Origin: Streptomyces sp. BR123
GTDB taxonomy: Bacteria > Actinomycetota > Actinomycetes > Streptomycetales > Streptomycetaceae
Direction: 5' to 3'
DNA: 51,727 nucleotides
Assembly: GCF_013401435.1 (NCBI RefSeq)
Contig: NZ_JACBGN010000018.1
Span: forward strand, 1-51,727
Part shown: piece by piece, positions 9,301 through 17,228 of the stretch
Position numbering within the stretch: the first letter of the stretch is position 1
How the letters are laid out: each line of letters opens with the position of its first letter
Notes under the pieces: generated by a model
Database searches by the model: none
What the model was told of the DNA's origin: nothing
The model's input: only the letters and a program-made list of their open reading frames with translations
Position numbers and translations under genes: made by a program

Positions 9301-10137
9301 TGCCACAGCCTGCTGACGGCCTCCGGGGCCGTTCACGCCGAAGGGGCCGCGTCCACGGCGGCGGACAACGGCCAGGAGGACGGCCCGACACCACAGCAGA
9401 CGGCCGAGACCTGCCGGGTCCTGTACCGGTGGGCGCAGGCCGAGCCCTCGACCGTGCACCTCGGGCTCCTGCCCCGGCTGGTCGCCGACCCGCGCGCTGC
9501 GGGCCCGGTGTGGGGGGCGGCCGCCGTGACCATGGTCGACGCGGCCCGGCAGGACCCCGGCGGCGCGGGAACCGTCCTCACCACGCTGCTCGCCGAGCTG
9601 CTCGGCGCCGGCGCGGGAGAGCCGCACCACGCCGCGGTCCGGCACCGGGTCGAGGCGCTGACCCGGGAGCTGGAACGGTGGGCGGGACAGCGGCTGCCCG
9701 ACGCCTGCCGCCCCGTCTGGGAGCGGGCGTGCGCCCTGCTCGTCGCGCAGGACGCCACGCTCCGGCTCGGCACGGGCCTGCGCACGACCCTGGGACCCGG
9801 CGCCGGTTCGGACCACGAGGCCTGGTTGCGCAAGCAGGCCCGGCTGGTCCGGGACCGTCCGCTGCTCGCGGCCCGGACCGCCCGAGCGGAGGCCCGCCGC
9901 GCCGGCCGGCCGACCGCGAGCGGCCTTCGCGCGGACCTCGCACGGGCCCGTTCGGCCGCCGCCCCGGACGCCCTCTTCACCGGCCTGTACGCGCTCGCGC
10001 GCGCGGAGGAGGAGCTGGGAGCGGCCCGTTCCGTCGGCGGCGACACCGCCACGGCCATGACCGCCCTGACCGAGCTGTGCGGCCACCCCGCGCCGGACGT
10101 CCGGGACGCGGCGGCCGAGGCCGCCGGCCGGCCCTGA
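6364..10137 (+). CDS. Large alpha-helical HEAT-repeat-type protein
   Basis: A 1257-residue Ala/Leu/Arg-rich protein with no signal peptide or membrane helix. Repeated helical units such as DPHRYVRTQALTALAAG, EQDPVRTQALGALSSV, QHPDVRAAAATRAAAL and the closing HPAPDVRDAAAEAAG resemble HEAT repeats spread over the length, so it probably forms a long superhelical protein-binding scaffold. No catalytic motif is visible. The ATG at 6364 begins a short low-complexity leader before the first helices. The minus strand also carries an open frame of almost the same length, but its Gly/Gln/Arg-rich product shows no domain logic, so the plus strand is taken as coding. It is followed directly by a strong hairpin. 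The partner and function are unknown. Confidence 0.85.
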   Translation: MSSPSQQSAVGCEPAPARHDDTCAPVPARAAGLDGAAAERLLSELAPLPHRQRVCAAVDHVRALPPAEVPGLLGVLADPDRQVPHVRALALICARSVPTDPAHGAGLTAVLTAGLTDPHRYVRTQALTALAAGLITPDPELLLADHVTGAARRDLIGRLRRPAADSADPGAIRRLADALVEPLRETWGDHEAARLLPGCSAETVRRLLPLLHHVLACWPALTRRHPMVVWEWLAREAESLPEAAREEWWRFRAAPALTALAAVQPVRVLDLFALHGPARLPPGLLPHLPRFLTHAPRRVARLWREDRLDLVLTSLTDAAARRFVRSLPEDELLATVRHPRSTVTVLTAVLGALPPGRRGPVLDATRSHSPRGARLARTVSAASGLERPPIPQDLLRLLPCRTAAPHVRHALAAARERGATPAELFLLRGLLPYEDAAPALLAGTRRSDTDERGAAWRALVACAARSRRPAAVAEVVAELAERLRSEQDPVRTQALGALSSVPPGLFAEATPAALHRIATDTLEARDRSFGSLTALATLARRVACAHGVRPGPPGAPLLAWAVQTLLRTDGAGHSPASGAHTLGTLRRKPPAGAVEALVGGLRPLVTAALDAGDPAPVLTLAETLADLGGSGGAARRGGRSRPEGTPWLWKAVERVLTGTSDERAARRSADLWLAPATLRRSRVRALLAAEPSAIALPRVVETVARDADDLLPLLLAHPLDAPPAGRFHPVEHIGRPHERYPLPPVVRAAHRWTGAACAAVADWLVAGLRTRHPDAGTATDGVGGADVPGDALLRALAAVPGSAGIAEVRALATARDVATAEAALAALPYADRPALVLPDLLARAADDRARVAVYAIGRVCPHVAPKDLAARFRPVLARSEGSKVTSRKEIVRLAADRLPAALAGEALVAAFTAPGQHPDVRAAAATRAAALTALEPVAACLDDIARRGSASERAALLRVSPWQLSGPARQRYAALVNVVCHSLLTASGAVHAEGAASTAADNGQEDGPTPQQTAETCRVLYRWAQAEPSTVHLGLLPRLVADPRAAGPVWGAAAVTMVDAARQDPGGAGTVLTTLLAELLGAGAGEPHHAAVRHRVEALTRELERWAGQRLPDACRPVWERACALLVAQDATLRLGTGLRTTLGPGAGSDHEAWLRKQARLVRDRPLLAARTARAEARRAGRPTASGLRADLARARSAAAPDALFTGLYALARAEEELGAARSVGGDTATAMTALTELCGHPAPDVRDAAAEAAGRP

Positions 10138-10183
10138 GCAGGGCACGCGGCGCACCGCGAAGCACGAGCCGGGGAAACACCGG

Positions 10184-10220
10184 CGAAGGTCGCGGCGCCC
10201 TTCAGGCGCCGCGACCTTCG
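10184..10220. terminator. Bidirectional terminator hairpin between convergent genes
   Basis: A perfect 16-base stem, CGAAGGTCGCGGCGCC against its complement, with a 5-base loop (CTTCA). It sits between the end of the HEAT-type gene and the end of the convergent secreted-protein gene, so it can serve both. Confidence 0.8.
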
Positions 10221-10254
10221 GTGAGTCCTCCTCGTCTCCGGCCGGCCGCTCGGG

Positions 10255-10740
10255 TCACACCGCGAGCTCTACGGTGGAGCTGCCCGTGGGGCTCTTCACG
10301 ACGGGCTTCTGCCGGTCCGCGCACTGCTGGGGGGTGTCGATTCCCAGGCAGAGGACCGATCCCCGGGGAACAGTGACGGTGCCGTCGCCCTTCGGCAGCG
10401 GCTTGCCGTCGACGCACAGCCCCGGGAGGCCCTTCGGGTCGTTGCAGTAGCTCTCCGGAACCACTCCGGACTCGGAGTCCGTCGACCCGGACTGCTCCCC
10501 GCCCTCAGCGGGGTCCTTCTGATCGGGGCCTTCGTTCTCCGTGTTCCCGTCCTCGTTCCTGTCTTCGCGCTCGTCGTTCTCGTAGCCGCTGGCGCCGCGG
10601 TCAGCCGAGAGGGTGGGGGTGACCGTGTGCGGCGTCGCCGGGGCGGCGAGCGCACTCGTGGGCAGGAGCGCGCCTCCTGCCGCCAGCGAAGCCGAGGCGG
10701 TGAACAGCACGAGACGCCGGGTGCGGGAGGTACGAGACAT
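10255..10740 (-). CDS. Secreted acidic protein with two cysteine pairs
   Basis: A 161-residue protein. A signal peptide (basic SRTSRTRR, hydrophobic core, likely cleavage after ALAAPA) is followed by a disordered acidic linker rich in Glu, Asp, Asn and Gly (about residues 45-90). The C-terminal region holds four cysteines (YCNDPKGLPGLCVDG and VLCLGIDTPQQCAD), which could form two disulfides. The ATG has AGGAG about 7 bases upstream. I recognise no family. The architecture of a flexible acidic stalk plus a small cystine-stabilised domain suggests a wall-associated or binding protein. It is monocistronic, and the gene end points into the shared hairpin. Confidence 0.8.
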   Translation of the reverse strand: MSRTSRTRRLVLFTASASLAAGGALLPTSALAAPATPHTVTPTLSADRGASGYENDEREDRNEDGNTENEGPDQKDPAEGGEQSGSTDSESGVVPESYCNDPKGLPGLCVDGKPLPKGDGTVTVPRGSVLCLGIDTPQQCADRQKPVVKSPTGSSTVELAV

Positions 10741-11192
10741 GAGGGGATCTCCTACGTGGGGGGAAGGGGGAGGGCCCACCGGTTCTGCGTGAACCCATGT
10801 CTCAAGTAAGCCCCGGCGGCCGAACCCCGTCATGCCCCTGCATCTCGGGACTTGACGGACCCCGGAACGCCTGATCCGCGGGACGGCAACCTGCTGCCGC
10901 CCCCGGCCACGGGTGCCGCCTGCCGGGCGGCCTGACACGGCGGGCCCCCGGTACGCACGGCACCGGTCCGGCAGCCGGCTGGGCCGCTCCCGGGCAATGA
11001 CGACGTACTTCCTGCTCGTGGACTGCGGTGGACTTGCGGCACGAGATCGAGATCCACCGCATGACCGGGCGGGTGGTCGAGTGCCCGATCGACCGGCCGC
11101 GCGGAACGCAGTGCCGCCGAGTTCGATCCGCCGATCCAGCCCACCGACGGAGTCGGCGATCATGGACTTCGGCAGACGAAAGGAATGGGGCC
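10741..11192. other. Intergenic stretch between divergent genes
   Basis: It should carry promoters for both flanking genes, which diverge. I see no recognisable gene, no clear consensus promoter and no long repeat. A frame entering the downstream gene is open through 11028-11192, but its product is Arg-rich and lacks a ribosome-binding site. Confidence 0.4.
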
Positions 11193-11810
11193 ATGGGGAA
11201 CCTGGAGATGAGCACCGGCGACATGCGGGCCGTGATCCGGCTGCTGACGGCGGTGGAGCGGACACCGGAACAGGACCGCGTCCTCGGCATGGCGCGGGAG
11301 CGGTGTGCGCAGGTCGACACCCGCTTCGAAGACCAGGGCATCACGCTGGGCGTGCCGGTCGCACAGGCACTGGAGGAACTGCTGGAAGGCAGTCCCAGCG
11401 CAGACATGGAGCCCGGCTACACGTATGCCTTCCAGGCGCTGGTGGCAGTGAACTTCTCCGACACCTATGACCTCGGCTACTGGCGGCGGCCGTCCTGGTT
11501 CCACACCGTCGACGAGGAGATGACCCGCAACGGGGTGCCGGCCGACCTCGCGCCGGCCGCGCTCCTGTTCGGCGGTCCGCCGCTGCGGCTCCCGCATCCG
11601 GGCGACGCGGTGCCCTGGATGGGCACCTTCCCGGCTTCCCGGGCCGCCGAGTTGGTCGAGGCGTACGAGGCGGTCCTCGACCGGCTCGACCCCGAAGTAC
11701 GCGAGACGGCGGAAGTGCTGCTGGAGCCCATGCGGGTCGAGGCCCACGAGTGGGAGGTGACGAAGAAGGCGGGCCGTACCGAGGACACCGTCTTCTTCTG
11801 GCTCCACTGA
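11193..11810 (+). CDS. Uncharacterised cytoplasmic protein
   Basis: A 205-residue soluble protein without signal peptide or membrane segment. The ATG at 11193 is preceded by AAAGGA at about 8 bases. The sequence is acidic and helix-rich at the start (MRAVIRLLTAVERTPEQDRV), has aromatic clusters in the middle (YTYAFQALVAVNF, YWRRPSWFH) and ends in a Glu-rich helix. The PWMGTFPASRAAELVEAYEAV segment resembles actinobacterial DUF7691-type proteins, but that link is from memory and weak. No catalytic motif is visible. It is the first of several short same-strand genes that do not form an obvious operon. Confidence 0.75.
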   Translation: MGNLEMSTGDMRAVIRLLTAVERTPEQDRVLGMARERCAQVDTRFEDQGITLGVPVAQALEELLEGSPSADMEPGYTYAFQALVAVNFSDTYDLGYWRRPSWFHTVDEEMTRNGVPADLAPAALLFGGPPLRLPHPGDAVPWMGTFPASRAAELVEAYEAVLDRLDPEVRETAEVLLEPMRVEAHEWEVTKKAGRTEDTVFFWLH

Positions 11811-11922
11811 GCGTCAGAGGCGGGGACTTGGGGCCGTCGGCTCGCTGGGCCGCAGGCAGCGCCGCGGCTCCGGGGGCGGCCCGGGCACGGAAGGCCCGCC
11901 GGGGCGGGAGAGGATGTCGCAC

Positions 11923-12552
11923 ATGACAACGCAGACGCCGATCACCAGCATGGACCTCGCCGGTTTCACCGAGCGGGATCCGGGGGTGTGGACCGACGCC
12001 CGGGGGCTCGTTCTCTCCGTCCACTTCTTCGGTCTCGTACCGGACCTGCCCGCGCCGATCGAGGCGGCCGACCGGCTCCGGTACGGCCTGGCCAGGTCCG
12101 TCTCCGCGGCCGGTGCGGGCCTCATCGAGGCAGTGGTCGGCCAGGTGGACACGCTCCCGGCGGTCCGTCAACTCGTCAAGGTGCCGCTGCAGAACAGGCG
12201 GGGGCAGGCCTTCCTGGCCTCGTGGACCATACCGCGGGCCGGGTGCAGCACGGTCGTCAAGGTCCAGGCGGCAGAGGGCGCGTTCACGGGGATGAGGGAG
12301 GCCGTGCTGCTGGCCGAGGCCGGCCCGGAGCGCTTCTTCACGCCGCACCCGTACGGGCCGGACATCGCCGGGGGGCTGCCGTACCACATCGGAGACCTGG
12401 AGCAGTGGGACGCGCGGTTCCCCGACCATCCGCTGACCCTGGTCCGGGCCGAGCTGAACCGGATCGCGCCCACGGTGGCGCTCCACCCCTCGTTCAAGGC
12501 CCTGCCGCCGTTCGGCCACGCCGAGCCCCCGCAGCCCCACGCCGCCACCTGA
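11923..12552 (+). CDS. Uncharacterised soluble protein
   Basis: A 209-residue protein from the ATG at 11923, which has GAGAGG about 9 bases upstream; an in-frame ATG at 11914 is the alternative. There is no signal peptide or membrane helix. The compact, evenly mixed composition (FTERDPGVWTDARGLVLSVHFF, YGPDIAGGLPYHIGDLEQWD) indicates a folded cytoplasmic domain. The tail is Pro/His-rich. I do not recognise a family and see no catalytic motif. Proteins of this general look occur among Streptomyces immunity-like or toxin-associated hypotheticals, but nothing here proves it. Confidence 0.75.
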   Translation: MTTQTPITSMDLAGFTERDPGVWTDARGLVLSVHFFGLVPDLPAPIEAADRLRYGLARSVSAAGAGLIEAVVGQVDTLPAVRQLVKVPLQNRRGQAFLASWTIPRAGCSTVVKVQAAEGAFTGMREAVLLAEAGPERFFTPHPYGPDIAGGLPYHIGDLEQWDARFPDHPLTLVRAELNRIAPTVALHPSFKALPPFGHAEPPQPHAAT

Positions 12553-12624
12553 GCGGATGCCGGCCGCCGCCGCGGCGGGCGGGCGAGTGCGCCGCCCGCG
12601 CGCGCCGCGGCCTAGGCTGCGGGC

Positions 12625-13404
12625 ATGGTCCCGCATCGCTATCTCTCAGAACTCTTCTCACTGGACGGCCTGGTCGCCGTGGTGACGGGCGGCAGCTCCG
12701 GCATCGGACGAGCCGTCTGCGGAGCTCTCGCACGAGCGGGGGCCGGCGTGGTGCTCGTGGCGCGCAAGGAGGCGGAACTGGTCGCGGCGGCCGAGGAACT
12801 GGCGTCGGAAGGCTGCCGGACGGCCTGGGTGAGCGCCGACCTCGGCACCCGGGACGGGGTACGCGCGGCGGCGGAGCAGGCAGCCGAGGTGTTCGGCGAG
12901 CCGGACATCCTCGTCAACAGCGCAGGGATCAACCTGCGGCCGCCGATGGGCGAGCTGGGCGAGGACGTGTGGGACGCCACGATGGCGGTGAACCTGGAGG
13001 CGCCCTACCTGTTGGGCCAGCGGTTCGGGCCCGGCATGGCCGAGCGGGGTTTCGGGCGGATCATCCACATCACCTCCCAGCAGGCACACCGGGCTTTCGT
13101 CCAGAGCGGAGCATACGGAGTGTCCAAGGGGGCGCTGGAGTCCTTGGCCCGCTCCCAGGCCGAGGCATGGTCGCCCCACGGCGTCACCTGCAACACGCTG
13201 GTGCCCGGTTTCGTCATGACCCCGCTCAATGCACGGCTGTCGTCCGACCCGGAGATGGTTGCGGCGCTGGCCGCGCGGACCCTGGTCGGGCGCACCGGCC
13301 TGGCCGACGACTTCGCCGGAGCGGCGGTGTTCCTCGCCGGCCGCGCCTCGGGCTACATCACCGGCCAGGCGATCTTCGTCGACGGGGGGTTCTCCGTTCA
13401 CTGA
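12625..13404 (+). CDS. Short-chain dehydrogenase/reductase (SDR)
   Basis: A 259-residue classical SDR. The cofactor motif TGGSSGIG is at residues 21-28, NSAG at 98-101, and the catalytic Ser151 (HITSQQ), Tyr164 and Lys168 (YGVSK) are all present. The C-terminal DGGFSVH is typical of 3-ketoacyl-ACP reductase- or gluconate dehydrogenase-like SDRs. VARK after the second beta strand, with a basic residue at its end, suggests NADP(H) preference. It starts at ATG 12625. The substrate is unknown; neighbours do not define a pathway. Confidence 0.9.
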   Translation: MVPHRYLSELFSLDGLVAVVTGGSSGIGRAVCGALARAGAGVVLVARKEAELVAAAEELASEGCRTAWVSADLGTRDGVRAAAEQAAEVFGEPDILVNSAGINLRPPMGELGEDVWDATMAVNLEAPYLLGQRFGPGMAERGFGRIIHITSQQAHRAFVQSGAYGVSKGALESLARSQAEAWSPHGVTCNTLVPGFVMTPLNARLSSDPEMVAALAARTLVGRTGLADDFAGAAVFLAGRASGYITGQAIFVDGGFSVH

Positions 13405-13748
13405 ACCCGACACCGTGTGGAGCGGCAGCAGCTGCGCACTGCGGGCTGTCCTGGACGGTATTGACCGAGGCGTCCTCGGCGCTCGTGCCGCAGACGCGGA
13501 CAGGGCGTACGCTTCGCGTCGGCCAGGGGCCGTCCCGCACCGGGCTCGCTGTTCGACACCGCCGACCTGGACTTCGACGGCCACGTGGACAGGACGGGTT
13601 CACCCGTCTGCGGGTGGCGTCCAGGAACACGAAGCCAGCGCGGACAGGCGGTCACGGGCGGGTTGGCCGTCCTGCCCGACGGCCCCGTCCGTCTGCCGGC
13701 GGTGAACACCGGCCCGACCGGGCTCGACGGTCACTACAGTCGAGTCTC
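13405..13748. other. Intergenic stretch, no gene recognised
   Basis: I find no credible gene on either strand. Frames are open only because of high GC content and give Arg/Pro-rich products. Confidence 0.45.
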
Positions 13749-14474
13749 ATGACGACGGTCACAACGCGTACGGTCGAATACCCGGCCGACGGTCTCACGA
13801 TGATCGGGCACCTTGCGCTCCCCGCCGGTGCCGACCGCCGACCCGCAGTCCTGGTCGGGCCCGAGGGGCCGGGGCTCAGCGACGTCGAGCGCCGCCGAGC
13901 CGATGCCCTGGCCGAGCTGGGATACGTGGCGCTGGCCTTCGACCTCCACGGCGGCCGGTACGTGGACGACCCCGAGGAGATGCTGGCCCGTTGCATGCCT
14001 CTGCTCGCCGACCCCGAGCGGATGCGGGGCATCGGCAACGCGGCGCTCGACGTGTTGTGTGCCGAACCGCGGACGGACCCCGCCCGGATCGCCGCCGTCG
14101 GCTACGGCACCGGGGGCGCAATCGCGGTTGAGCTCGGGCGCCACGGCGTCGACCTCCGCGCGATCGGGACGGTCAACGGACTGACCACGGGCCGGCCGGG
14201 CGACGCGGCACGCATTCGCTGCCCGGTGTGGGCCGGGGTCGGGTCGGAAGACCCGATCGTGCCGCCCTCGCAACGGGAGGCGTTCACCGCCGAGATGCAG
14301 GCCGCGGGCGTCGACTGGCGCCTCGTGGTCTACGGGGGAGCCCTGCACGCCTTCCACCACCCGCCGGTAGACCACACCGTGCTCCCCGGCGTCGGCTACC
14401 ACCCCCGGCACGCGCAGCGGGCCTGGCGCGACATCGTCGACCTGCTCGCCGATTGCCTGCCCGTAACGCAGTGA
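13749..14474 (+). CDS. Dienelactone hydrolase family protein lacking the usual nucleophile
   Basis: A 241-residue alpha/beta-hydrolase of dienelactone hydrolase type: a beta-rich start, LALPAGADRRPAVLVGPEGPG, then AFDLHGGRY. The late Asp168 (GSEDPIVPP) and His200 (GALHAFHHPP) are in the right places. The nucleophile elbow, normally G-Y-C-x-G-G, reads GYGTGG at residues 118-123, so Gly120 occupies the Cys/Ser position. Either the protein is not a hydrolase or it uses another residue. It starts at ATG 13749, at the end of a non-coding stretch, and stands alone. Confidence 0.85.
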   Translation: MTTVTTRTVEYPADGLTMIGHLALPAGADRRPAVLVGPEGPGLSDVERRRADALAELGYVALAFDLHGGRYVDDPEEMLARCMPLLADPERMRGIGNAALDVLCAEPRTDPARIAAVGYGTGGAIAVELGRHGVDLRAIGTVNGLTTGRPGDAARIRCPVWAGVGSEDPIVPPSQREAFTAEMQAAGVDWRLVVYGGALHAFHHPPVDHTVLPGVGYHPRHAQRAWRDIVDLLADCLPVTQ

Positions 14475-14494
14475 CCCGGTCGGCTCCCGAGGCT

Positions 14495-14702
14495 CATTCC
14501 TGCCCGCCGTCGTCGCCCTCGCCCCCGTCCGGCTCCGGCGCGTCCGGGTCGCAGCGGCCGCAGGGCGCCGGCCGGTGCGGGATCACCTCGTTCCGGTCGA
14601 CGCGGTTGCGGGATGGGCACCCGCGGCTCCGGCGTGCGGGCCACGGCGGCTGCCTCTTCCCGTTCCACGCAAGCCCCGCAAGATTCGCTCATGCATTCGA
14701 TT
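14495..14702 (-). pseudogene. Possible decayed small Cys-containing protein gene
   Basis: On the minus strand an ATG near 14702 starts MSESCGACVEREEAAAVAR. A different frame further on ends naturally with RPAPCGRCDPDAPEPDGG and a TGA at 14495-14497. Both pieces look protein-like, and a single indel around 14620-14640 would join them into a protein of about 68 residues with two CxxC motifs. The family is not recognised. It could be chance in GC-rich DNA. Confidence 0.25.
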
Positions 14703-14911
14703 GCAGGTGTCGGTGGCACTGGCTCCGGCCGGCCGTACCGCGTGGACTCTCCACCAAACCCTGATCCCGGAAGACCCGGCGGGCGGCGGTCCAGCGTCTG
14801 GGGCGTCGCAGCTCGGCGATCCGGGGCGGGGCAGGGCGGGGCAGGCAGGCAGGCAGGCGACGCTGCTTCGTCAGAGCGCCACACCCTCGGGACGTGGATA
14901 CTCTGTGAAAT

Positions 14912-16021
14912 ATGATCGAGTCCGGACGGCCGTGGCTCCGTCGGCGCCCAGGCCCGGGAAGCCTCGTGCGGCTGTCACCGGTCATTCTGACCGTCGTGAT
15001 CGCCAGCCTGGCCTATGCCACTCCGCCGGAACTGGCCTTCAGCCGCCTCCTGCCCGCGGCGCCGGCCCTCGCCGCCGCCATGTGGCCGGTGCTCCCCACC
15101 GTCCTCCTCGGCACGGTCTGCCTCCTTCTGATGATCGGCCTCAGCCTCGTCTTCCCCGACCTGGGAACGTGGTGGACGGCCGCCGGGATCATCGCAGTCA
15201 CCGTGGCCGCCGCGTACGGCAGCCATGTCCGGCTCCAGCGGGAACGCACCCTCTTCCACGTACGGCTCGTCGCCGACGCGGCTCAGCAGGTGGTCCTGAG
15301 CCCCATGCCACGCCGCTTCGGCACCATCCAGATCGAGTCGCTGTACCTCGCGGCCGCGGCGGAGGCCCGCATCGGCGGGGACTTCTACGAGGTGGTCGAC
15401 ACGCCATACGGGGTCAGGCTGCTCATCGGAGACGTGCGGGGCAAGGGACTGCCGGCGGTGGGGGCGGCCGCGGCGATCGTCAACGCCTTCCGGGAGGCGG
15501 CCTACGGCGAGACCGACATGGTGAACGTCGCACGCCGGCTGGACGCCAGCAGCACCCGTTACAACGCCGCCTTTCCCCCCGAGGGGCCGATGGAGCGCTT
15601 CGCCACCGCCCTTCTCGTCGAGATCCCGCACGAGGGCAGACGTATCGACATCCTCAACTGCGGCCACCCACCGCCGATGCTCCTGAACCGCGGGGAACTC
15701 CGTGTCCTCGAACCGGACACCCCCGCGCCACTGCTCAGCCTCGCGGAGCTGATCGGAGATCACTACAATGTCGACACCTTCGACTTCGCCCCCGGTGACC
15801 TGCTGCTCGTCTATACCGACGGGATCGTCGAGGCCCGTTCCCGCGACGGCGAGTTCTTCCCGCTGGCAGCTTGGATACGTCGGCAGCCCCCGACACCGCC
15901 CCGCGAACTGCTCACGGCTCTCCACCACGACCTCCTCCGCTACAGCAGGGGACGGCTCGACGACGACATCGCCGCCCTCGCCGTACGCCTCCGTGAGCCC
16001 TCGGACACGGAATCCGAGTGA
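14912..16021 (+). CDS. Membrane-anchored PP2C-type (SpoIIE/RsbU) serine phosphatase
   Basis: A 369-residue protein. About three membrane helices (roughly residues 22-36, 53-80 and 89-102) precede a cytoplasmic SpoIIE phosphatase domain. QQVVLSPMP (125-133) is the usual linker motif; GGDFYE (155-160) and IGDVRGKG (172-179) supply metal-binding aspartates; NCGHPPP, LLLVYTDGIVEAR and DDIAALAVR complete the family signature. Such enzymes dephosphorylate anti-anti-sigma factors in partner-switching cascades. No PAS, GAF or HAMP sensor domain is present, so any signal probably enters through the short membrane part. The kinase and antagonist are not in the window; a SigB/F-type sigma gene lies about 24 kb away and may or may not be linked. 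Confidence 0.92.
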   Translation: MIESGRPWLRRRPGPGSLVRLSPVILTVVIASLAYATPPELAFSRLLPAAPALAAAMWPVLPTVLLGTVCLLLMIGLSLVFPDLGTWWTAAGIIAVTVAAAYGSHVRLQRERTLFHVRLVADAAQQVVLSPMPRRFGTIQIESLYLAAAAEARIGGDFYEVVDTPYGVRLLIGDVRGKGLPAVGAAAAIVNAFREAAYGETDMVNVARRLDASSTRYNAAFPPEGPMERFATALLVEIPHEGRRIDILNCGHPPPMLLNRGELRVLEPDTPAPLLSLAELIGDHYNVDTFDFAPGDLLLVYTDGIVEARSRDGEFFPLAAWIRRQPPTPPRELLTALHHDLLRYSRGRLDDDIAALAVRLREPSDTESE

Positions 16022-16359
16022 GCGGCCCGTGCCACGATGTCGCCGACGGGCGGGCGGTGTCAGGCGAGGGGACCGGATTCCTACCCGGCTCGGCGTGGCG
16101 CCACGGCCCGCCGATGCACCGAACGGGACGTGCGGCAGGTCAGCCGGAATCCACCCGAGGGGGTCGGGACTGGGTGGGTGATCGGCGATCCACGTCCATA
16201 CGGCCCACTTGCCGCGTCACGAGCCGGTGGCGCCAGACGATGTCACGCCCCCGCAGCACGATACGCACGACCACCCGGGCCGAACCCGGGCCCGTCCCGC
16301 GCATTCACCGCCGGTGAACCGCCGCTGGCGCCATCCGGCGTGCGGGGGAGAATGCGTCC
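16022..16359. other. Intergenic stretch, no gene recognised
   Basis: It contains a short perfect palindrome TTCACCGCCGGTGAA at about 16304-16318, some 40 bases before the acetyltransferase start, which could be an operator. Nothing else stands out. Confidence 0.35.
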
Positions 16360-16869
16360 ATGCGCATACGAGCCGTACGCCTGGACGAACTGCCCCTCCT
16401 CCAGGACATCGAGAGGGTCGCCGGGCAGTGCTTCCGGGACATCGGCATGCCGGAGGTCGCCGACGACGAGCCGCTCCCGCTCGGTGAACTCGCCCGCTAC
16501 CACCACGCCGGGCTGGCCTGGGTCGCGGCCGACGACGCCGACGCGCCGACCGCATACCTGATCGCCGACCGCGTCGACGGCAACCTCCACGTCGAGCAGG
16601 TCTCGGTGCACCCGGACAGCTCACGTCGCGGTATCGGCCGGCTGCTGCTGGACCATCTGGCGGCCCACGCCACGAGCACGGGGGCACCCGCCCTGACCCT
16701 CACCACGTTCACCCGGGTCCCGTGGAACGCTCCCTACTACACACGCTGCGGTTTCCGATTCATGGACGACAGCAGCATTGCCCCCGGTCTGCGGAAGATC
16801 CGCGAGCGCGAAGCGGCACATGGCCTGGACCGGTGGCCGAGGGCCTGCATGCGCCGGGCACTGCCATGA
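16360..16869 (+). CDS. GNAT-family N-acetyltransferase
   Basis: A 169-residue single-domain GNAT. The acetyl-CoA pyrophosphate loop is RRGIGRLL, preceded by the beta-4 strand HVEQVSVHPDSS (motif A), and the C-terminal VPWNAPYYTRCGFRFM is motif B. It transfers an acetyl group from acetyl-CoA to an amine; the substrate is not deducible. It starts at ATG 16360. It is followed immediately by a transposase remnant. Confidence 0.9.
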   Translation: MRIRAVRLDELPLLQDIERVAGQCFRDIGMPEVADDEPLPLGELARYHHAGLAWVAADDADAPTAYLIADRVDGNLHVEQVSVHPDSSRRGIGRLLLDHLAAHATSTGAPALTLTTFTRVPWNAPYYTRCGFRFMDDSSIAPGLRKIREREAAHGLDRWPRACMRRALP

Positions 16870-16884
16870 GAACCACGGGCCCGG

Positions 16885-17034
16885 AACGCAGTCGAGCACG
16901 GCATCAACCGGCTGAGAGACAACCGGCTGAGAGGCAACCGCGCCGTGGCCACCCGGTTCGACAAACCGGAAGTCCGCTTCGAGGCCGCCCTCCTCATCGC
17001 CGCGATCGACGAATTGGCCCCGGACATCGGGGGT
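16885..17034 (+). mobile_element. Remnant of the 3' end of an IS5-type transposase
   Basis: A fragment reading EHGINRLRDNRLRGN, then RAVATRFDKPEVRFEAALLIAAID, matches the conserved C-terminal end of IS5-family DDE transposases (usual form: INRLKRFRAVATRYDK...). Only about 45 residues remain, without DDE residues or terminal repeats. The stretch ACCGGCTGAGAG-CAA is tandemly duplicated at about 16908-16938, adding extra residues within the motif. The element is dead. Confidence 0.7.
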
Positions 17035-17228
17035 CGGCGCACCTGGCCGAGGGCTCTGGCCGGAGAGATGTCCCGGCGCGCGGCGTCCGGTGCGGTACCT
17101 CGCGAGGCGGAGGGCCTCAGCTCGTGCCCAGGGGACAGTGGGTCCGGTACGACGGTGAGGGACGCCCGCCGGTCACCGACGGCCCGTCAGCCGAGATCAA
17201 GGACCGCGCGCCTGCCTGGCGGCGCGGC

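Noticed and set aside
6376..10155. 1259-residue minus-strand open frame opposite the HEAT-type gene
   Set aside because: It mirrors the plus-strand gene almost exactly and gives a Gly/Gln/Arg-rich product without domains, so it is a shadow of strong codon bias.
9977..10740. Possible small divergent genes between the HEAT gene and the secreted protein
   Set aside because: Only GC-driven short frames overlap the terminator; no ribosome-binding site.
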